Counted from the first letter of the stretch, positions 1 through 8,479 are shown. The stretch: DNA of 38,087 nucleotides from CAZVWW01 sp964631265 (GCA_964631265.1 CAZVWW010000008.1:1-38087); one strand, 5' to 3'. Numbers and translations: made by a program. The notes: a model not told the origin generated them from the sequence alone.

Positions 1-61
1 AGGATGAAGCAGAAATTGTCTAAATCTATACTTATGTATATGTTTTTAGTAGCAGGATCAT

Positions 62-280
62 ATGAATACAATATCCTTTAGACTCAATGATAAAGACGAT
101 GCTTTAATCAGACAATACGCTAAAATGCATAACATGGATTTATCGTCGTTTATTCGACAGGCTCTCATCGAAAAGATAGAGGATGAACATGACCTGGCTT
201 TGTTTAATCAAGTCTGGGAAGAGGAGAAGAATAAAGAAACAATCACTCATGAACAAGTGAAGAAAGAACTGGGTCTGTGA
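62..280 (+). CDS. RelB/DUF6290-type antitoxin of a type II toxin-antitoxin pair
   Basis: A 72-residue protein. Its N-terminal part (residues 1-40) looks like a ribbon-helix-helix DNA-binding fold: a short beta strand (NTISFRLND) followed by two helices with the typical MDLSSFIRQAL pattern. The acidic C-terminal tail would wrap the toxin. Proteins of this family neutralise a RelE/ParE-type toxin and repress their own operon. The start has an AGGA ribosome-binding site 6-7 bases upstream. The stop codon overlaps the GTG start of the next gene by 4 bases, the translational coupling expected of such modules. The pairing with a RelE-like neighbour makes the assignment solid; the exact subfamily is less certain. 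Confidence 0.85.
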   Translation: MNTISFRLNDKDDALIRQYAKMHNMDLSSFIRQALIEKIEDEHDLALFNQVWEEEKNKETITHEQVKKELGL

Positions 281-561
281 AGCCTGCTAAGTCTTATTCC
301 GTTGAATACACTTCAAAGGCATTAAAACAGCTGAAAAAGTTTGACAGACAGATTTCAGCATTCATCCTTTCATATATTGAAAAGAATTTGGTTCATTGTT
401 CTAACCCGAGACAGTTCGGAAAAAGTCTTCAAGGGAATCTAAAGGACAAATGGCGCTACAGGGTTGGTAATTACAGAATCCTGGCTAAGATCGATGATGC
501 AAAAGTCATCATTGTTGTTGTCGAAATCGGTCACAGAAATTCGATTTATAAAAAAGGGTAA
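277..561 (+). CDS. RelE/ParE-family toxin
   Basis: A 94-residue basic protein starting at a GTG that overlaps the antitoxin stop (GTGA). It has the RelE hallmarks in order: an N-terminal helix (SKALKQLKKFD), the central strand pair with WRYRVGNYRILAKID, and a C-terminal IGHRNSIYKKG strand in which the His-Arg-x-x-x-Tyr pattern matches RelE-type mRNA interferases that cleave ribosome-bound mRNA. Length is normal for the family and no disruption is seen. ParE-type gyrase inhibitors share the fold, but the basic Arg-Tyr-rich strand and HRxxxY end favour an RNase. The target is inferred from the family. Confidence 0.88.
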   Translation: MKPAKSYSVEYTSKALKQLKKFDRQISAFILSYIEKNLVHCSNPRQFGKSLQGNLKDKWRYRVGNYRILAKIDDAKVIIVVVEIGHRNSIYKKG

Positions 562-568
562 AACAAAC

Positions 569-748
569 CGGAGGGAGGATATTAAAAGGGCCCTGATAAA
601 CACGATGAATCTCTTCTCCCGGGTCGCTTCGGATGTTTGCCTTAACCTGGAATATCCCTATCCTGATGAAGCTGAAGAAGAGGCTAAGCAATGGATCAAA
701 CATCATCTTTTTGAACAAAGCGATGAGAATGAGAGATTTAATAAGTAA
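569..748 (+). pseudogene. C-terminal remnant resembling aminoglycoside 6-adenylyltransferase (AadE-like)
   Basis: Directly after the toxin stop, a frame is open to the TAA at 746-748 and encodes about 59 residues. Its segment NTMNLFSRVASDV followed by LNLEYPYPDEAEEEAKQWI resembles the last helices of streptomycin/aminoglycoside 6-adenylyltransferases, where a TMDLF...VA..L.YPYP..DE pattern precedes the final helix. No nucleotidyltransferase core lies upstream, because that space is filled by the toxin gene, so this can only be a truncated relic. It may mark the site where the toxin-antitoxin pair inserted. An ATG at 605 could allow a small peptide, but no good ribosome-binding site precedes it. 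Family recognition is from memory of the C-terminal pattern only. Confidence 0.4.
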
Positions 749-798
749 AGCCCTTCTCATATGTGTAGATATTCTTCTTCTATATAGCCTTCAATAAA

Positions 799-807
799 TG
801 GTATAAT
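799..807 (+). promoter_or_regulatory. Extended -10 promoter element
   Basis: TGGTATAAT: a perfect TATAAT preceded by TGn, 42 bases before the start at 850. No good -35 box is seen at 16-18 bases upstream. It is the first plausible promoter of the + strand series that begins at 850. The leader contains an AGGAAG ribosome-binding site near 834-839. Confidence 0.5.
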
Positions 808-849
808 TATATAAGACAAACGATATTCATCACAGGAAGTGTCAAAAAG

Positions 850-1227
850 ATGGCAGAAGCACGCACGATCCTGGAAGCGATCAGAGATGTCTCGGAGAAA
901 ATCATAGAGGCATTAAATCAGGAAGAGAGCAAGAGTCTTGATCCGCTGCTTGATAAACGGGCGGATCTGATTGTAGAATTGATGGAAGCTGAAAGAAACG
1001 ATGAGAAGCCCATCAACAATCTGGTCAGAGCGGTTGAAAAACAGGAAAAGACCATGTTGAAGATGATGAACGACAGGGCTTCAGAGTATAAAAAGCAGTT
1101 GATGACGATGTACAAAGGGAAAAACGCCATGACAAAAGGGTATTATAAATCAAGTGAATCCGGGATTGCCAAGGGGCATAAATATTCAGCAGAGAGAAAG
1201 CGGAGAGATTTTTCGGGGAGAGGATAA
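850..1227 (+). CDS. Small coiled-coil protein, possibly FliT/FlgN-like export chaperone
   Basis: A 125-residue protein made of long charged helices (residues 5-95) with a basic, Gly/Tyr/Ser-rich tail (KGYYKSSESG, then KYSAERKRR). The helical layout, length and basic tail resemble FlgN/FliT-type flagellar export chaperones, which hold late substrates before secretion. There is no catalytic motif and no flagellar neighbour in this window, so the assignment is tentative and any other coiled-coil protein would fit. The ATG has AGGAAG about 10 bases upstream and an extended -10 promoter before it. The stop lies 2 bases before the TTG start of the deaminase gene, so the two are probably cotranscribed. 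Confidence 0.45.
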   Translation: MAEARTILEAIRDVSEKIIEALNQEESKSLDPLLDKRADLIVELMEAERNDEKPINNLVRAVEKQEKTMLKMMNDRASEYKKQLMTMYKGKNAMTKGYYKSSESGIAKGHKYSAERKRRDFSGRG

Positions 1228-1229
1228 GA

Positions 1230-2489
1230 TTGAAGAAAACGTTGAAGGATATCCGAATTTACACCGGTGAGCGTTTGATGGAAAACGGTTTTATTGAGAT
1301 AGAAGATGGGGTTATTACCCGGATCGGCGAGGGGAGCCCGGAGACGACGGCGGAGATGACGGTTGAATCTTTTGAGGGAAAAGAGATGCTTGCGATGCCG
1401 GGGTTTATCAACACCCATACTCACACGGGTATGGCCGCTCTCAGGGGAATCGGGGACGATCTTCCCTTTGAGGAATGGTTGTTCGGCCGGATCCTGCCGA
1501 ACGAGGATAAGCTGGACGGCGATTCGATTTATCTTTCATCCATGATCTCGATGATGGAGATGGCACGAAATGGTATCACATCGTTCGTTGATATGTACAT
1601 GTTCCTGGATGATATCTGCCGGGCTGTTGAGGCATTTGGTATGCGGGGCTATATCACCAGGGGGCTGGTCGATGAAGGCGATGAAAACGGCCGGCTTCAA
1701 AAAAACATCGACATCTATGACAAATGGAACTCAAAAGCGAAGGGACGGATAAACATTGGGTTCGGTCCTCATTCCCCCTATATGTGTTCCATGGATTACC
1801 TTAAAGAGATCGGGCAATGCGTTAAGGAACAAAATTCCCTGGTTCACATCCACTTGAAGGAGAGCAAACGGGAAAGGGATATGTACACTTTCCGCGAGAT
1901 TGCCGAGACGGGACTCTTTGAAAACAAGACAATCGCCGCGCATTGTGTGCATGTGACCGATGATGACATTGAGGTGATGAAAGAGAATGGTATCACACCC
2001 GTTAACAACCCGTCTTCAAATCTGAAGCTGGCCAACGGGATCGCTCCGGTCAGAAAGTTTATCAACAAGGGTTTAAATGTGGCACTTGGGACAGACAGTG
2101 TTGCGAGTAATAACTCCCTTGATCTGTGGAAAGAGATGTATCTTTCCTCGCTTGTCAATAAGGGAAACACAGGTGATCCCGAAACGATTCCCGTTAAGAC
2201 GGCGCTTGATATGGCCACCAAAAATGCCGCCCGGGCTGTCGGCTGGAAAGATACCGGAGAGTTGAAGGAAGGCTATAAGGCTGATATAACATTTGTGGAT
2301 ACAAGCGGAATTCATTATATTCCGGAGAATAATCTTCTGTCAAATGTTGTGTACAGCGGACGGGCTTCTGATGTCGTTGCAACAATGGTTGACGGGGAGT
2401 GGATCTATTTTGATGGTGACTTCCCCAAGATCGATCAGGGGTTGATCAAGAAGAAATTCAGGGAATTTTTCGTTAAATTTGTTGTATAA
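1230..2489 (+). CDS. mtaD: 5-methylthioadenosine/S-adenosylhomocysteine deaminase (amidohydrolase)
   Basis: A 419-residue amidohydrolase-superfamily enzyme. Metal and catalytic residues are in the expected order: H63-T-H65 in the INTHTHTG motif, H206-I-H208 with E211 (HIHLKES), H238 (AAHCVHV) and D289 (LGTDSVASNN). The H208/E211 pair and the H238-to-D289 spacing follow the MTA/SAH deaminase pattern known from Thermotoga. Such enzymes deaminate the adenine moiety of methylthioadenosine or S-adenosylhomocysteine to inosine forms with a single metal ion. The start is a TTG preceded by GGGGAGAGGA. The hydrolytic class is certain; some family members act on other adenosine or guanine compounds, so substrate is inferred. 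SAH salvage would suit a genome rich in SAM-dependent enzymes. Confidence 0.85.
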   Translation: MKKTLKDIRIYTGERLMENGFIEIEDGVITRIGEGSPETTAEMTVESFEGKEMLAMPGFINTHTHTGMAALRGIGDDLPFEEWLFGRILPNEDKLDGDSIYLSSMISMMEMARNGITSFVDMYMFLDDICRAVEAFGMRGYITRGLVDEGDENGRLQKNIDIYDKWNSKAKGRINIGFGPHSPYMCSMDYLKEIGQCVKEQNSLVHIHLKESKRERDMYTFREIAETGLFENKTIAAHCVHVTDDDIEVMKENGITPVNNPSSNLKLANGIAPVRKFINKGLNVALGTDSVASNNSLDLWKEMYLSSLVNKGNTGDPETIPVKTALDMATKNAARAVGWKDTGELKEGYKADITFVDTSGIHYIPENNLLSNVVYSGRASDVVATMVDGEWIYFDGDFPKIDQGLIKKKFREFFVKFVV

Positions 2490-2505
2490 AGGGTGTTTTT
2501 TTTAA

Positions 2506-3189
2506 ATGCAGTTTTTCTCTGATTTTAATCTGAGGATTTTTCTAAGAGAAATGCTCGTCCGGATACCGGCGGTCTTTTTTGCACTTGGCCTGCATGAATA
2601 TGCACATGCCCTAACAGCTGTTAAGATTGGTGATGATACACCGAGGATCCTTAAGCGATGCACACCGAATCCCCTGAAACATATTGACCCGGTGGGAATA
2701 TCCTGTTTCTTTGTTTTTGGTTTCGGCTGGTCAAGGCGGATCCCCGTTAATCTCCTGAAATTGAAGAATAAGAGCCGTGATCTGTTTTTGATATCAATGG
2801 CCGGACCTTTATTCAGTATGTTATTGGCTATTGCAACCGGTTTGATCTTTTACGGTTTCGGATTGCATAAGTACAGTTATTTTTTTAACACCAGTGCATT
2901 CAGCGCATCGATTCCGATTATGTATCTCTCGGATCTCCTGGGCAGTTTTATGATAACGAATCTCATTATTGCTGTCTTCAATATGATTCCGGTCATGCCC
3001 TTGGATGCATCTCAATTTTGGTCTATAATGACGACATCAAAGCACATGAAATCAATCATGAAGTATCAGATATATGGCATTTTGATATTGCTGGGGCTGA
3101 TCGTTTTGGGTATAGCTCAAATCATCATGAATCCCGTTATAGAAGCCTTTAAGGCAATGATAATCAATCTGTCAAATTATTTCGGCTAA
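2506..3189 (+). CDS. Site-2 protease-like membrane metallopeptidase (family M50)
   Basis: A 227-residue integral membrane protein. The zinc motif HEYAH (H30, E31, H34) sits in the first hydrophobic helix. A second conserved region, MIPVMPLDAS with D167, provides the third zinc ligand, in place of the commoner NLLPxPPLDG. Four or five hydrophobic segments are visible (about residues 18-38, 62-76, 93-116, 134-166, 186-208). It belongs to the short, PDZ-less M50 group found widely in bacteria; substrates are unknown. The gene starts 16 bases after the deaminase stop and its ribosome-binding site (GGGTG) is weak, so it probably depends on readthrough from upstream. Confidence 0.82.
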   Translation: MQFFSDFNLRIFLREMLVRIPAVFFALGLHEYAHALTAVKIGDDTPRILKRCTPNPLKHIDPVGISCFFVFGFGWSRRIPVNLLKLKNKSRDLFLISMAGPLFSMLLAIATGLIFYGFGLHKYSYFFNTSAFSASIPIMYLSDLLGSFMITNLIIAVFNMIPVMPLDASQFWSIMTTSKHMKSIMKYQIYGILILLGLIVLGIAQIIMNPVIEAFKAMIINLSNYFG

Positions 3190-3208
3190 AGTAATGGGAG
3201 TGATATAA

Positions 3209-4108
3209 ATGGAACGATACGGGAGAAAGTACCCTTTTATGAGTATTGATGACCCGGAAACAAGGGAGGTAATCGGAGAACTCCTGGATGTATATCTTGA
3301 ATATATGCCCTTCCCGAAGGATGCGTATATCAATGACAGTGATGATGTCATATCAGAGGGCACACATCTTCAGATCATTGAACGCACGGAGATCAACGGT
3401 TATCTCAACGGGGAAAAGAAATTCCGTGTAACGGGTGAAAAGGAGAAAAAGAATCTCTTTCTGGCGGTCAACTGGTTTTTGGCACACAATACAAATGCCA
3501 CCTTTGATTTCTGCTCGCCATATTCAATGAGAAGGAGGATAATAGCTGTCCTTGAACCTTTTATCGTATTGATGGAGGTTGAAGACGACAGGGGTTACAG
3601 CCATTCTCAGCGAGTTGCGGAGATCTTTACCGACTTTGCCGTTCGCCTGGGGCTCCCGGAATCGGAGAAGAAGAGTTTTATCCATTATGCCATGCTTCAC
3701 GATGTGGGAAGAATCGGCCTTGAACAGCTGATGCTATACTCACCCACAAGACTGAGGACATTCGAAGAGACCGGGCAGGATCATACAATAACGGGCTCAG
3801 TGTATATCTCCACCCTGGAAATATTAAACGATTTTATTCCGTTTGTCAGGAATCATCATGAGCGATACGATGGGAAGGGATTTCCCGACGGCCTCAAAGG
3901 GGAGGACATCCCCTACTGGGTCAGGGTTTTAACGATCGTCAACTGGTATGACAACGCAAGAAACACCGTTGACTCGGAATTTTCGACAGGGGTTATGAGT
4001 CGCGATGAGGCGTTGAGTGTCATAAAGAGCGATAACAGTCGACGATTTGATCCCGCCATTGCCCAACAGTTCGTCGAATTCATGGAATCAGGCCATTACG
4101 ATGATTGA
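3209..4108 (+). CDS. HD-GYP domain protein, probable cyclic-di-GMP phosphodiesterase
   Basis: A 299-residue soluble protein with an N-terminal region of about 120 residues of unknown fold and a C-terminal HD-GYP domain. Visible signature residues are H132 (YSHSQRV), H164-D165 (LHDVGRIG), H192 (QDHTITG), H216-H217 with D221 (HHERYDGKG) and the GYP position read as GFP (224-226), followed by DGLKGEDIP. These are the metal and nucleotide residues of cyclic-di-GMP phosphodiesterases. The region between H165 and H192 looks normal, so the enzyme is probably active. The N-terminal part has no recognised sensor motif. A GGGAGTGAT ribosome-binding site fixes the start. The gene end overlaps glpP by 8 bases. 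Confidence 0.85.
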   Translation: MERYGRKYPFMSIDDPETREVIGELLDVYLEYMPFPKDAYINDSDDVISEGTHLQIIERTEINGYLNGEKKFRVTGEKEKKNLFLAVNWFLAHNTNATFDFCSPYSMRRRIIAVLEPFIVLMEVEDDRGYSHSQRVAEIFTDFAVRLGLPESEKKSFIHYAMLHDVGRIGLEQLMLYSPTRLRTFEETGQDHTITGSVYISTLEILNDFIPFVRNHHERYDGKGFPDGLKGEDIPYWVRVLTIVNWYDNARNTVDSEFSTGVMSRDEALSVIKSDNSRRFDPAIAQQFVEFMESGHYDD

Positions 4109-4664
4109 TTACGAGGTCACCAAAATCATTGCCGCTCTCTGGAATCCGAAAAAAGAGCTCAAAGAGTTGGCCGATTACCCCGGCGACACTGTTTTTCTAT
4201 TAAGATCGGATATCGTCAGTCTTCCGGGATATATCAAAAAGATCAAGAGAAAGAATCTGAAGCTCTTCGTGGATATAGATTTTTGCGAGGGTCTGTCGAG
4301 CGGTGAATATGCTTTTCGTTACCTCACCTTAAACGGTGTTGACGGTGTGATAACCGTCAAGCCGAAAATCATTGAAGTTGCCAGGAATTTTGGTGTTCCC
4401 AGTGTGTTAAGAAGTTTCGCACTTGACAGTAATTCAATGAGAAGACTCTCGGATATGCTGGAATCAATAGCGCCGACCTTTTTGGAAATCCTGCCGGGGG
4501 CTGTTTTTCCGAAGGTGAAGGACTATCTGGTTAAGAAGGGATTTGAAAAACAGAAGATGATAGCCGCCGGTCTCGTAAAAGAAGTAGAAGAAGCTGAACA
4601 TATCTTTAATAAAGGGGCAACGGCAATATCCACCAGTGAAAGAAAACTATGGAAACTATTATGA
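4101..4664 (+). CDS. glpP: GlpP-type glycerol-3-phosphate-responsive antiterminator
   Basis: A 187-residue (beta/alpha)8-type protein matching the GlpP family: TVFLLRSDIVSL, LFVDIDFCEGLSSGEYAFR, GVDGVITVKPKIIEVA, LEILPGAVFPKV and AAGLVKEVEEAEHIFNKGATAIST appear in family order. In Bacillus, GlpP with glycerol-3-phosphate prevents termination in the leaders of glycerol-utilisation mRNAs. The ATG at 4101 lies inside the end of the HD-GYP gene (8-base overlap); an earlier in-frame ATG at 4047 would add residues that match nothing. No glycerol kinase, facilitator or glycerol-3-phosphate dehydrogenase is nearby, so its target must be elsewhere or differ. Confidence 0.85.
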   Translation: MIDYEVTKIIAALWNPKKELKELADYPGDTVFLLRSDIVSLPGYIKKIKRKNLKLFVDIDFCEGLSSGEYAFRYLTLNGVDGVITVKPKIIEVARNFGVPSVLRSFALDSNSMRRLSDMLESIAPTFLEILPGAVFPKVKDYLVKKGFEKQKMIAAGLVKEVEEAEHIFNKGATAISTSERKLWKLL

Positions 4665-4678
4665 ACGGGAGTGAAAGT

Positions 4679-5953
4679 ATGAGAAAACAAATATCCGGTC
4701 TTTTGATTATTTTGCTGGTTCTTTTAAGCGGAATAGCTTTTGGTGAGTTTTTGATGATATACCCGGATAACACAGCCTTAAAAGGTGAGGAAATCACCTT
4801 TGACAGTGACAGCGTGCGTGTAACGGTACCCGGCAGCTGGATTAAAGACTCTTTTTATGCAAAACCCTTTCCATCCGCCTTTAAATGGATCAAAAAGGAA
4901 GCTGTGAATCTCGATGAAGCGCTTGAAAAAAGAGTCGGGCAGACGATTAACTGGATGTATGAAGATGGTACCGTCAAGTCCTATCAACTCCTGTGTTCTT
5001 CTCCGATTCTGTTATCCTCTGATGCAGGCATCTTCGAACCGAAAAACGGTCAGCCCGTTTTCAAGGACCTTGATATCGGGAAAAAGACGCAGTACCTGCA
5101 GCTCAGTTTTTCGAACCCGGTTCAAAAAACCACTTATTCGTATTTGTTCAACAATCTCGGTTATAGCGTCGTTTACAACCTCAAGCTGCAACAGATTCAA
5201 GGGAGAGCAGCAATAGACGGCCTTCTGATGATCAACAACCAGACACAAAGCACGGTTAAAACCAATAATCTTTACATCTTTTCAGGTGAGATCAACACAT
5301 CAGAGCCTCAGCAGAACTACAAGGTAGCCCGGAGCATGGATTTCATGGCGGAGCAATCCTCATCGCAACCACCGCTTGATTTTGAGGAATACAAGATCTA
5401 TCCGATCCCGGGGCATTTTGAGTTCTCACCTGATTATCTCCATTACGAGCGATTTACGACATCGGCTCTGGATTATCAGAAGATATTTACCTATAACGGT
5501 TACTATGGCAATTCAAGAAGCGAATTTCAAGCCCTCGATCAGACCATTAAGATCGATAAACTGCCCATTGAGCTACCTGCCGGAAAGGTCCGGATGATTA
5601 AGGCTGAGAACGGGAAAGACCTATTCCTCGGCGAGGATCTCATCTCCAATAAGAGTGCCGGACAGCAACTGGAGATCAACTATGGAAAGGCTTATGATAT
5701 CCAGGGTAAGGTGGAACAGATTCAATCGAACAGAACGGGCGATACTTACATTCAGGCCTATCGTTTTACAGCGAAGAATTTCTCAGAGTCCGAAAAGGAT
5801 ATCCAGCTAAACTTCACCATTCCCAGAGACGCTGAGGTGACCGTGGACCGTGTTGATTACGGCAGACCCGTTTCAACACTGATGACAATCCCGTTGCAGA
5901 TCCATGCTAAGAACGAGACTGAGGTGACCTTTGAAATACGATACAATCGTTGA
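4679..5953 (+). CDS. Secreted DUF4139-like domain protein
   Basis: A 424-residue exported protein. Residues 1-24 form a Sec signal peptide (MRKQ, hydrophobic core, then AFG). The body matches the general layout of DUF4139 proteins: a NNLGYSVVYNLKL-type strand region near residues 150-165, a GLLMINNQTQ segment, and the typical LPAGKVRMIKAENGKDLFLGEDLI region (about 298-321) followed by GKAYDIQGKV. The function of this family is unknown. The ATG at 4679, with GGGAGTG 7 bases upstream, is preferred over an in-frame ATG at 4649 inside glpP, because the signal peptide begins there. The final 23 bases overlap yqeK. It sits alone among housekeeping genes, so context gives no clear role. Confidence 0.65.
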   Translation: MRKQISGLLIILLVLLSGIAFGEFLMIYPDNTALKGEEITFDSDSVRVTVPGSWIKDSFYAKPFPSAFKWIKKEAVNLDEALEKRVGQTINWMYEDGTVKSYQLLCSSPILLSSDAGIFEPKNGQPVFKDLDIGKKTQYLQLSFSNPVQKTTYSYLFNNLGYSVVYNLKLQQIQGRAAIDGLLMINNQTQSTVKTNNLYIFSGEINTSEPQQNYKVARSMDFMAEQSSSQPPLDFEEYKIYPIPGHFEFSPDYLHYERFTTSALDYQKIFTYNGYYGNSRSEFQALDQTIKIDKLPIELPAGKVRMIKAENGKDLFLGEDLISNKSAGQQLEINYGKAYDIQGKVEQIQSNRTGDTYIQAYRFTAKNFSESEKDIQLNFTIPRDAEVTVDRVDYGRPVSTLMTIPLQIHAKNETEVTFEIRYNR

Positions 5954-6506
5954 GGAGTTGAGGAATAGGCTTCAAAAAGAGGTATCTGAAAAACGCCTTC
6001 TGCATTCGGAAGGCGTTTTGGATTTTGCGGTAAGATTGGCGAATCGTTATGATGTACCGGAATATATGGTGAAGATTGCGGCTCTTGCCCATGATACTTT
6101 CAGGAGCCACTCTGCGAATGAACTGTTTGTGATAGCACTGGATATGGGAATCAGACCGGACCGGTTTGAAAGTGAGAAACCGAAACTCCTTCATGGAAAG
6201 GTTTCAGCAGTGGATCTGAAATTAAGGTACCCAAATCTGAAAAATGTAGACATCATTGCCAATGCCGTTCGATACCATACATCGGGGTATCCTTTTAAAG
6301 AGCCGGTCGGTAAGATTCTCTTTTTATCGGACTCCCTCGAGGAAAACCGGTATTACCCCGGTATTGATAAACTCAGAAAACTGGCATTTGAAGATCTCGA
6401 TAAGACCTTTTTCGAGATTGTCAAGAACAAGATTCGATTTGCGGTTGACAAGGAGGGGTTTGTTTTACCGAACACGATCAAGACCTATAACTCCTTTGTA
6501 CTATAG
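5931..6506 (+). CDS. yqeK: YqeK-like HD-domain diadenosine tetraphosphatase
   Basis: A 191-residue HD-superfamily protein. Residues H25 (KRLLHSEGV), H54-D55 (LAHDTFRS), H81-ish in LLHGKVSA and the RYHTSGYP motif near residues 115-122 follow the YqeK order, as do LFLSDSLEENRYYPGID and the final NTIKTYNSFVL. YqeK enzymes split Ap4A symmetrically into two ADP with bound iron. The usual HDYAK motif reads HDTFR here, a mild variation. The start is a TTG inside the previous gene with GAGGTG just upstream; the overlap suggests coupling. YqeK genes often sit beside nadD and rsfS, which are absent here. Confidence 0.8.
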   Translation: MKYDTIVEELRNRLQKEVSEKRLLHSEGVLDFAVRLANRYDVPEYMVKIAALAHDTFRSHSANELFVIALDMGIRPDRFESEKPKLLHGKVSAVDLKLRYPNLKNVDIIANAVRYHTSGYPFKEPVGKILFLSDSLEENRYYPGIDKLRKLAFEDLDKTFFEIVKNKIRFAVDKEGFVLPNTIKTYNSFVL

Positions 6507-6555
6507 CAGACTATTATACAAACTTTAAAAATTGTTATTGATGAGGCTGATTGAA

Positions 6556-7587
6556 ATGATAGAATTAAACGATATGACATTGGAAGAGATGGAGACGCAT
6601 TTTGAAGAAAGCGGCTTCAAGAGATTTCGGGCTAAACAGATAGGCGATTGGTTGTACAAAAAAAATATCTTTGATTTCTCCGAAATGACAAATCTTTCCA
6701 AAGATTTCCGGGAAAAACTTGGAAATGAATACATCATCAAATTACCCGAAACGGTTAAAAAACAGGTATCCCCAACGGACAACACAACCAAATTCCTCTT
6801 CAAACTTGAAGACGGTAACACCATTGAGTCCGTTCTCCTTTATCATCCAAAACGCATTACCGCCTGTATCTCCACGCAGGTCGGATGCAAACTGAACTGT
6901 GCCTTTTGTGCAACGGGAAAGAGCGGGTTTAAGCGAAACCTGAAGACCCGTGAAATCATCGGTCAGATCCTGAAAATGCAGAAAGAAATCCCGGACCGTA
7001 TTGGTAACATTGTCTTTATGGGCATGGGCGAACCGTTTCTCAACTATGATAATCTAATCAAATCCATCAGGATTCTCACCTGCAAGGATATGTTTGATTA
7101 TTCGAACAGACGGATCGCCGTTTCAACAGCCGGCATTGTACCGAAGATGATGACATTCGCTTCTGAATTTCCCGAAGTGGTCCTCTCAATATCGCTTCAT
7201 GCCCCGAATAACAGAAAGAGAAACGAGATCATGCCGATAAATAGCAAATACCCGTTCGAGGAACTCATCCAGGCGATGAAAGACTATACAGCGATAACCA
7301 GCAAGCGAATAACGGTTGAATACATGCTGATAAAGGATTTTAACGACAGTGAACAAGACGCAGCTGAACTTGCCAGGGTTCTCGGGGGTATGAAGGTCAA
7401 TGTGAACCTCATTCCTTTAAACCCGGTGGATTCAACACTCAAGAGGCCGTCATTAAAGACTGTTGAACACTTTCAGAAGATCCTGGAGACTAATGGCATT
7501 GAAACCGTTCTGAGAAGGGAAAAAGGAACGGATATAGATGGCGCTTGCGGGCAGCTGAGAATACAGAAAACAAATCATTCAGAGTGA
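6556..7587 (+). CDS. rlmN: Dual-specificity 23S rRNA/tRNA adenine-C2 methyltransferase RlmN
   Basis: A 343-residue radical SAM methyltransferase that makes 2-methyladenosine at A2503 of 23S rRNA and at A37 of some tRNAs. Family markers are the radical SAM cluster motif CKLNCAFC, the preceding LLYHPKRITACISTQVG strand, NIVFMGMGEPFLNYDN, SLHAPN, IPLNPV, and the C-terminal Cys in DIDGACGQL that forms the methyl-transfer intermediate. The ATG at 6556 has GAGG 9 bases upstream and is preferred over the earlier TTG codon at 6532. The length is normal. It is followed after 10 bases by lgt. Confidence 0.96.
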   Translation: MIELNDMTLEEMETHFEESGFKRFRAKQIGDWLYKKNIFDFSEMTNLSKDFREKLGNEYIIKLPETVKKQVSPTDNTTKFLFKLEDGNTIESVLLYHPKRITACISTQVGCKLNCAFCATGKSGFKRNLKTREIIGQILKMQKEIPDRIGNIVFMGMGEPFLNYDNLIKSIRILTCKDMFDYSNRRIAVSTAGIVPKMMTFASEFPEVVLSISLHAPNNRKRNEIMPINSKYPFEELIQAMKDYTAITSKRITVEYMLIKDFNDSEQDAAELARVLGGMKVNVNLIPLNPVDSTLKRPSLKTVEHFQKILETNGIETVLRREKGTDIDGACGQLRIQKTNHSE

Positions 7588-7597
7588 GGGGTAGCGT

Positions 7598-8479
7598 ATG
7601 AAAAAAATAATGATCGCAGTGATTGTATTAGCCGCTTTGATCGGCATGTTCTTTTTCCTCAAGGCATCTTTCAGCAACGAACTGTACATCGATCCGGTGG
7701 CATTATCGCTCGGACCGTTTGAAGTTCACTGGTACGGGATCATCATTGCTTCGGGTATCATCCTTTGCTATATCATCGGGAGGAGATACGCGCTGAAAGA
7801 GGGAATCGATGACGAACAGGTTGCCGAGGCTATCATCGTTGGAGTCTTTACCGGCATCATTGGCGCAAGACTGTATTATGTCTTCTCCAGATGGGATGTG
7901 TATTCCGGGATGCCCGGTGAGATCTTCAAGACCTGGCATGGCGGAATGGCCATACACGGAGGCGTTTTGGGCGCTATGCTGGGCATCTTTCTATATACCC
8001 GATTCCGGAAGAACTGCACATTCACGTTTTTCCAGGGCTTTGACATAGCCGCCCTGATGCTGCCGCTGGCACAGGCTATCGGCAGATGGGGTAATTTTGC
8101 CAATCACGAGGCTTACGGGAAGCCCACCGACCTTCCCTGGAAGATGTATGTCCCGCCTAAATTCAGAATGCCGGGGTACGAATCATTTGAATTCTTCCAC
8201 CCGACCTTTCTTTACGAATCAGCATGGAATGTGGGCGTTTTCTTCTTGTTGTTGTGGTTCTATAAGAAGAAAAGAAAGAACTTCGGGGAGATCCTGGCCC
8301 TTTATATGATCTTCTATTCTATCGCCCGTTTCTTTATTGAATCATTAAGGCTTGACAGTCTCTGGTGGGGAGATTTGCGGGCAGCCCATGTCATAAGCAT
8401 CATCTTGATTATAGCGGGCATCATACTCTTTGCCCTGATCAGAAAGTACGGAAAACGGGCACCGGAACTGAAAGGATGA
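7598..8479 (+). CDS. lgt: Prolipoprotein diacylglyceryl transferase
   Basis: A 293-residue multi-pass membrane enzyme that transfers a diacylglyceryl group from phosphatidylglycerol to the lipobox Cys of prolipoproteins. Hallmarks are HWYGIII near residue 45, MAIHGGVLGA, the Lgt signature GRWGNFANHEAYG, HPTFLYES, and the C-terminal RFFIESLRLDS. Seven hydrophobic segments can be traced. The first (residues 4-20) is an extra N-terminal helix ahead of the usual start, making this protein slightly longer at the N-terminus. GAGGGG sits 6 bases before the ATG. It belongs to the housekeeping run between rlmN and dnaB. Confidence 0.96.
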   Translation: MKKIMIAVIVLAALIGMFFFLKASFSNELYIDPVALSLGPFEVHWYGIIIASGIILCYIIGRRYALKEGIDDEQVAEAIIVGVFTGIIGARLYYVFSRWDVYSGMPGEIFKTWHGGMAIHGGVLGAMLGIFLYTRFRKNCTFTFFQGFDIAALMLPLAQAIGRWGNFANHEAYGKPTDLPWKMYVPPKFRMPGYESFEFFHPTFLYESAWNVGVFFLLLWFYKKKRKNFGEILALYMIFYSIARFFIESLRLDSLWWGDLRAAHVISIILIIAGIILFALIRKYGKRAPELKG

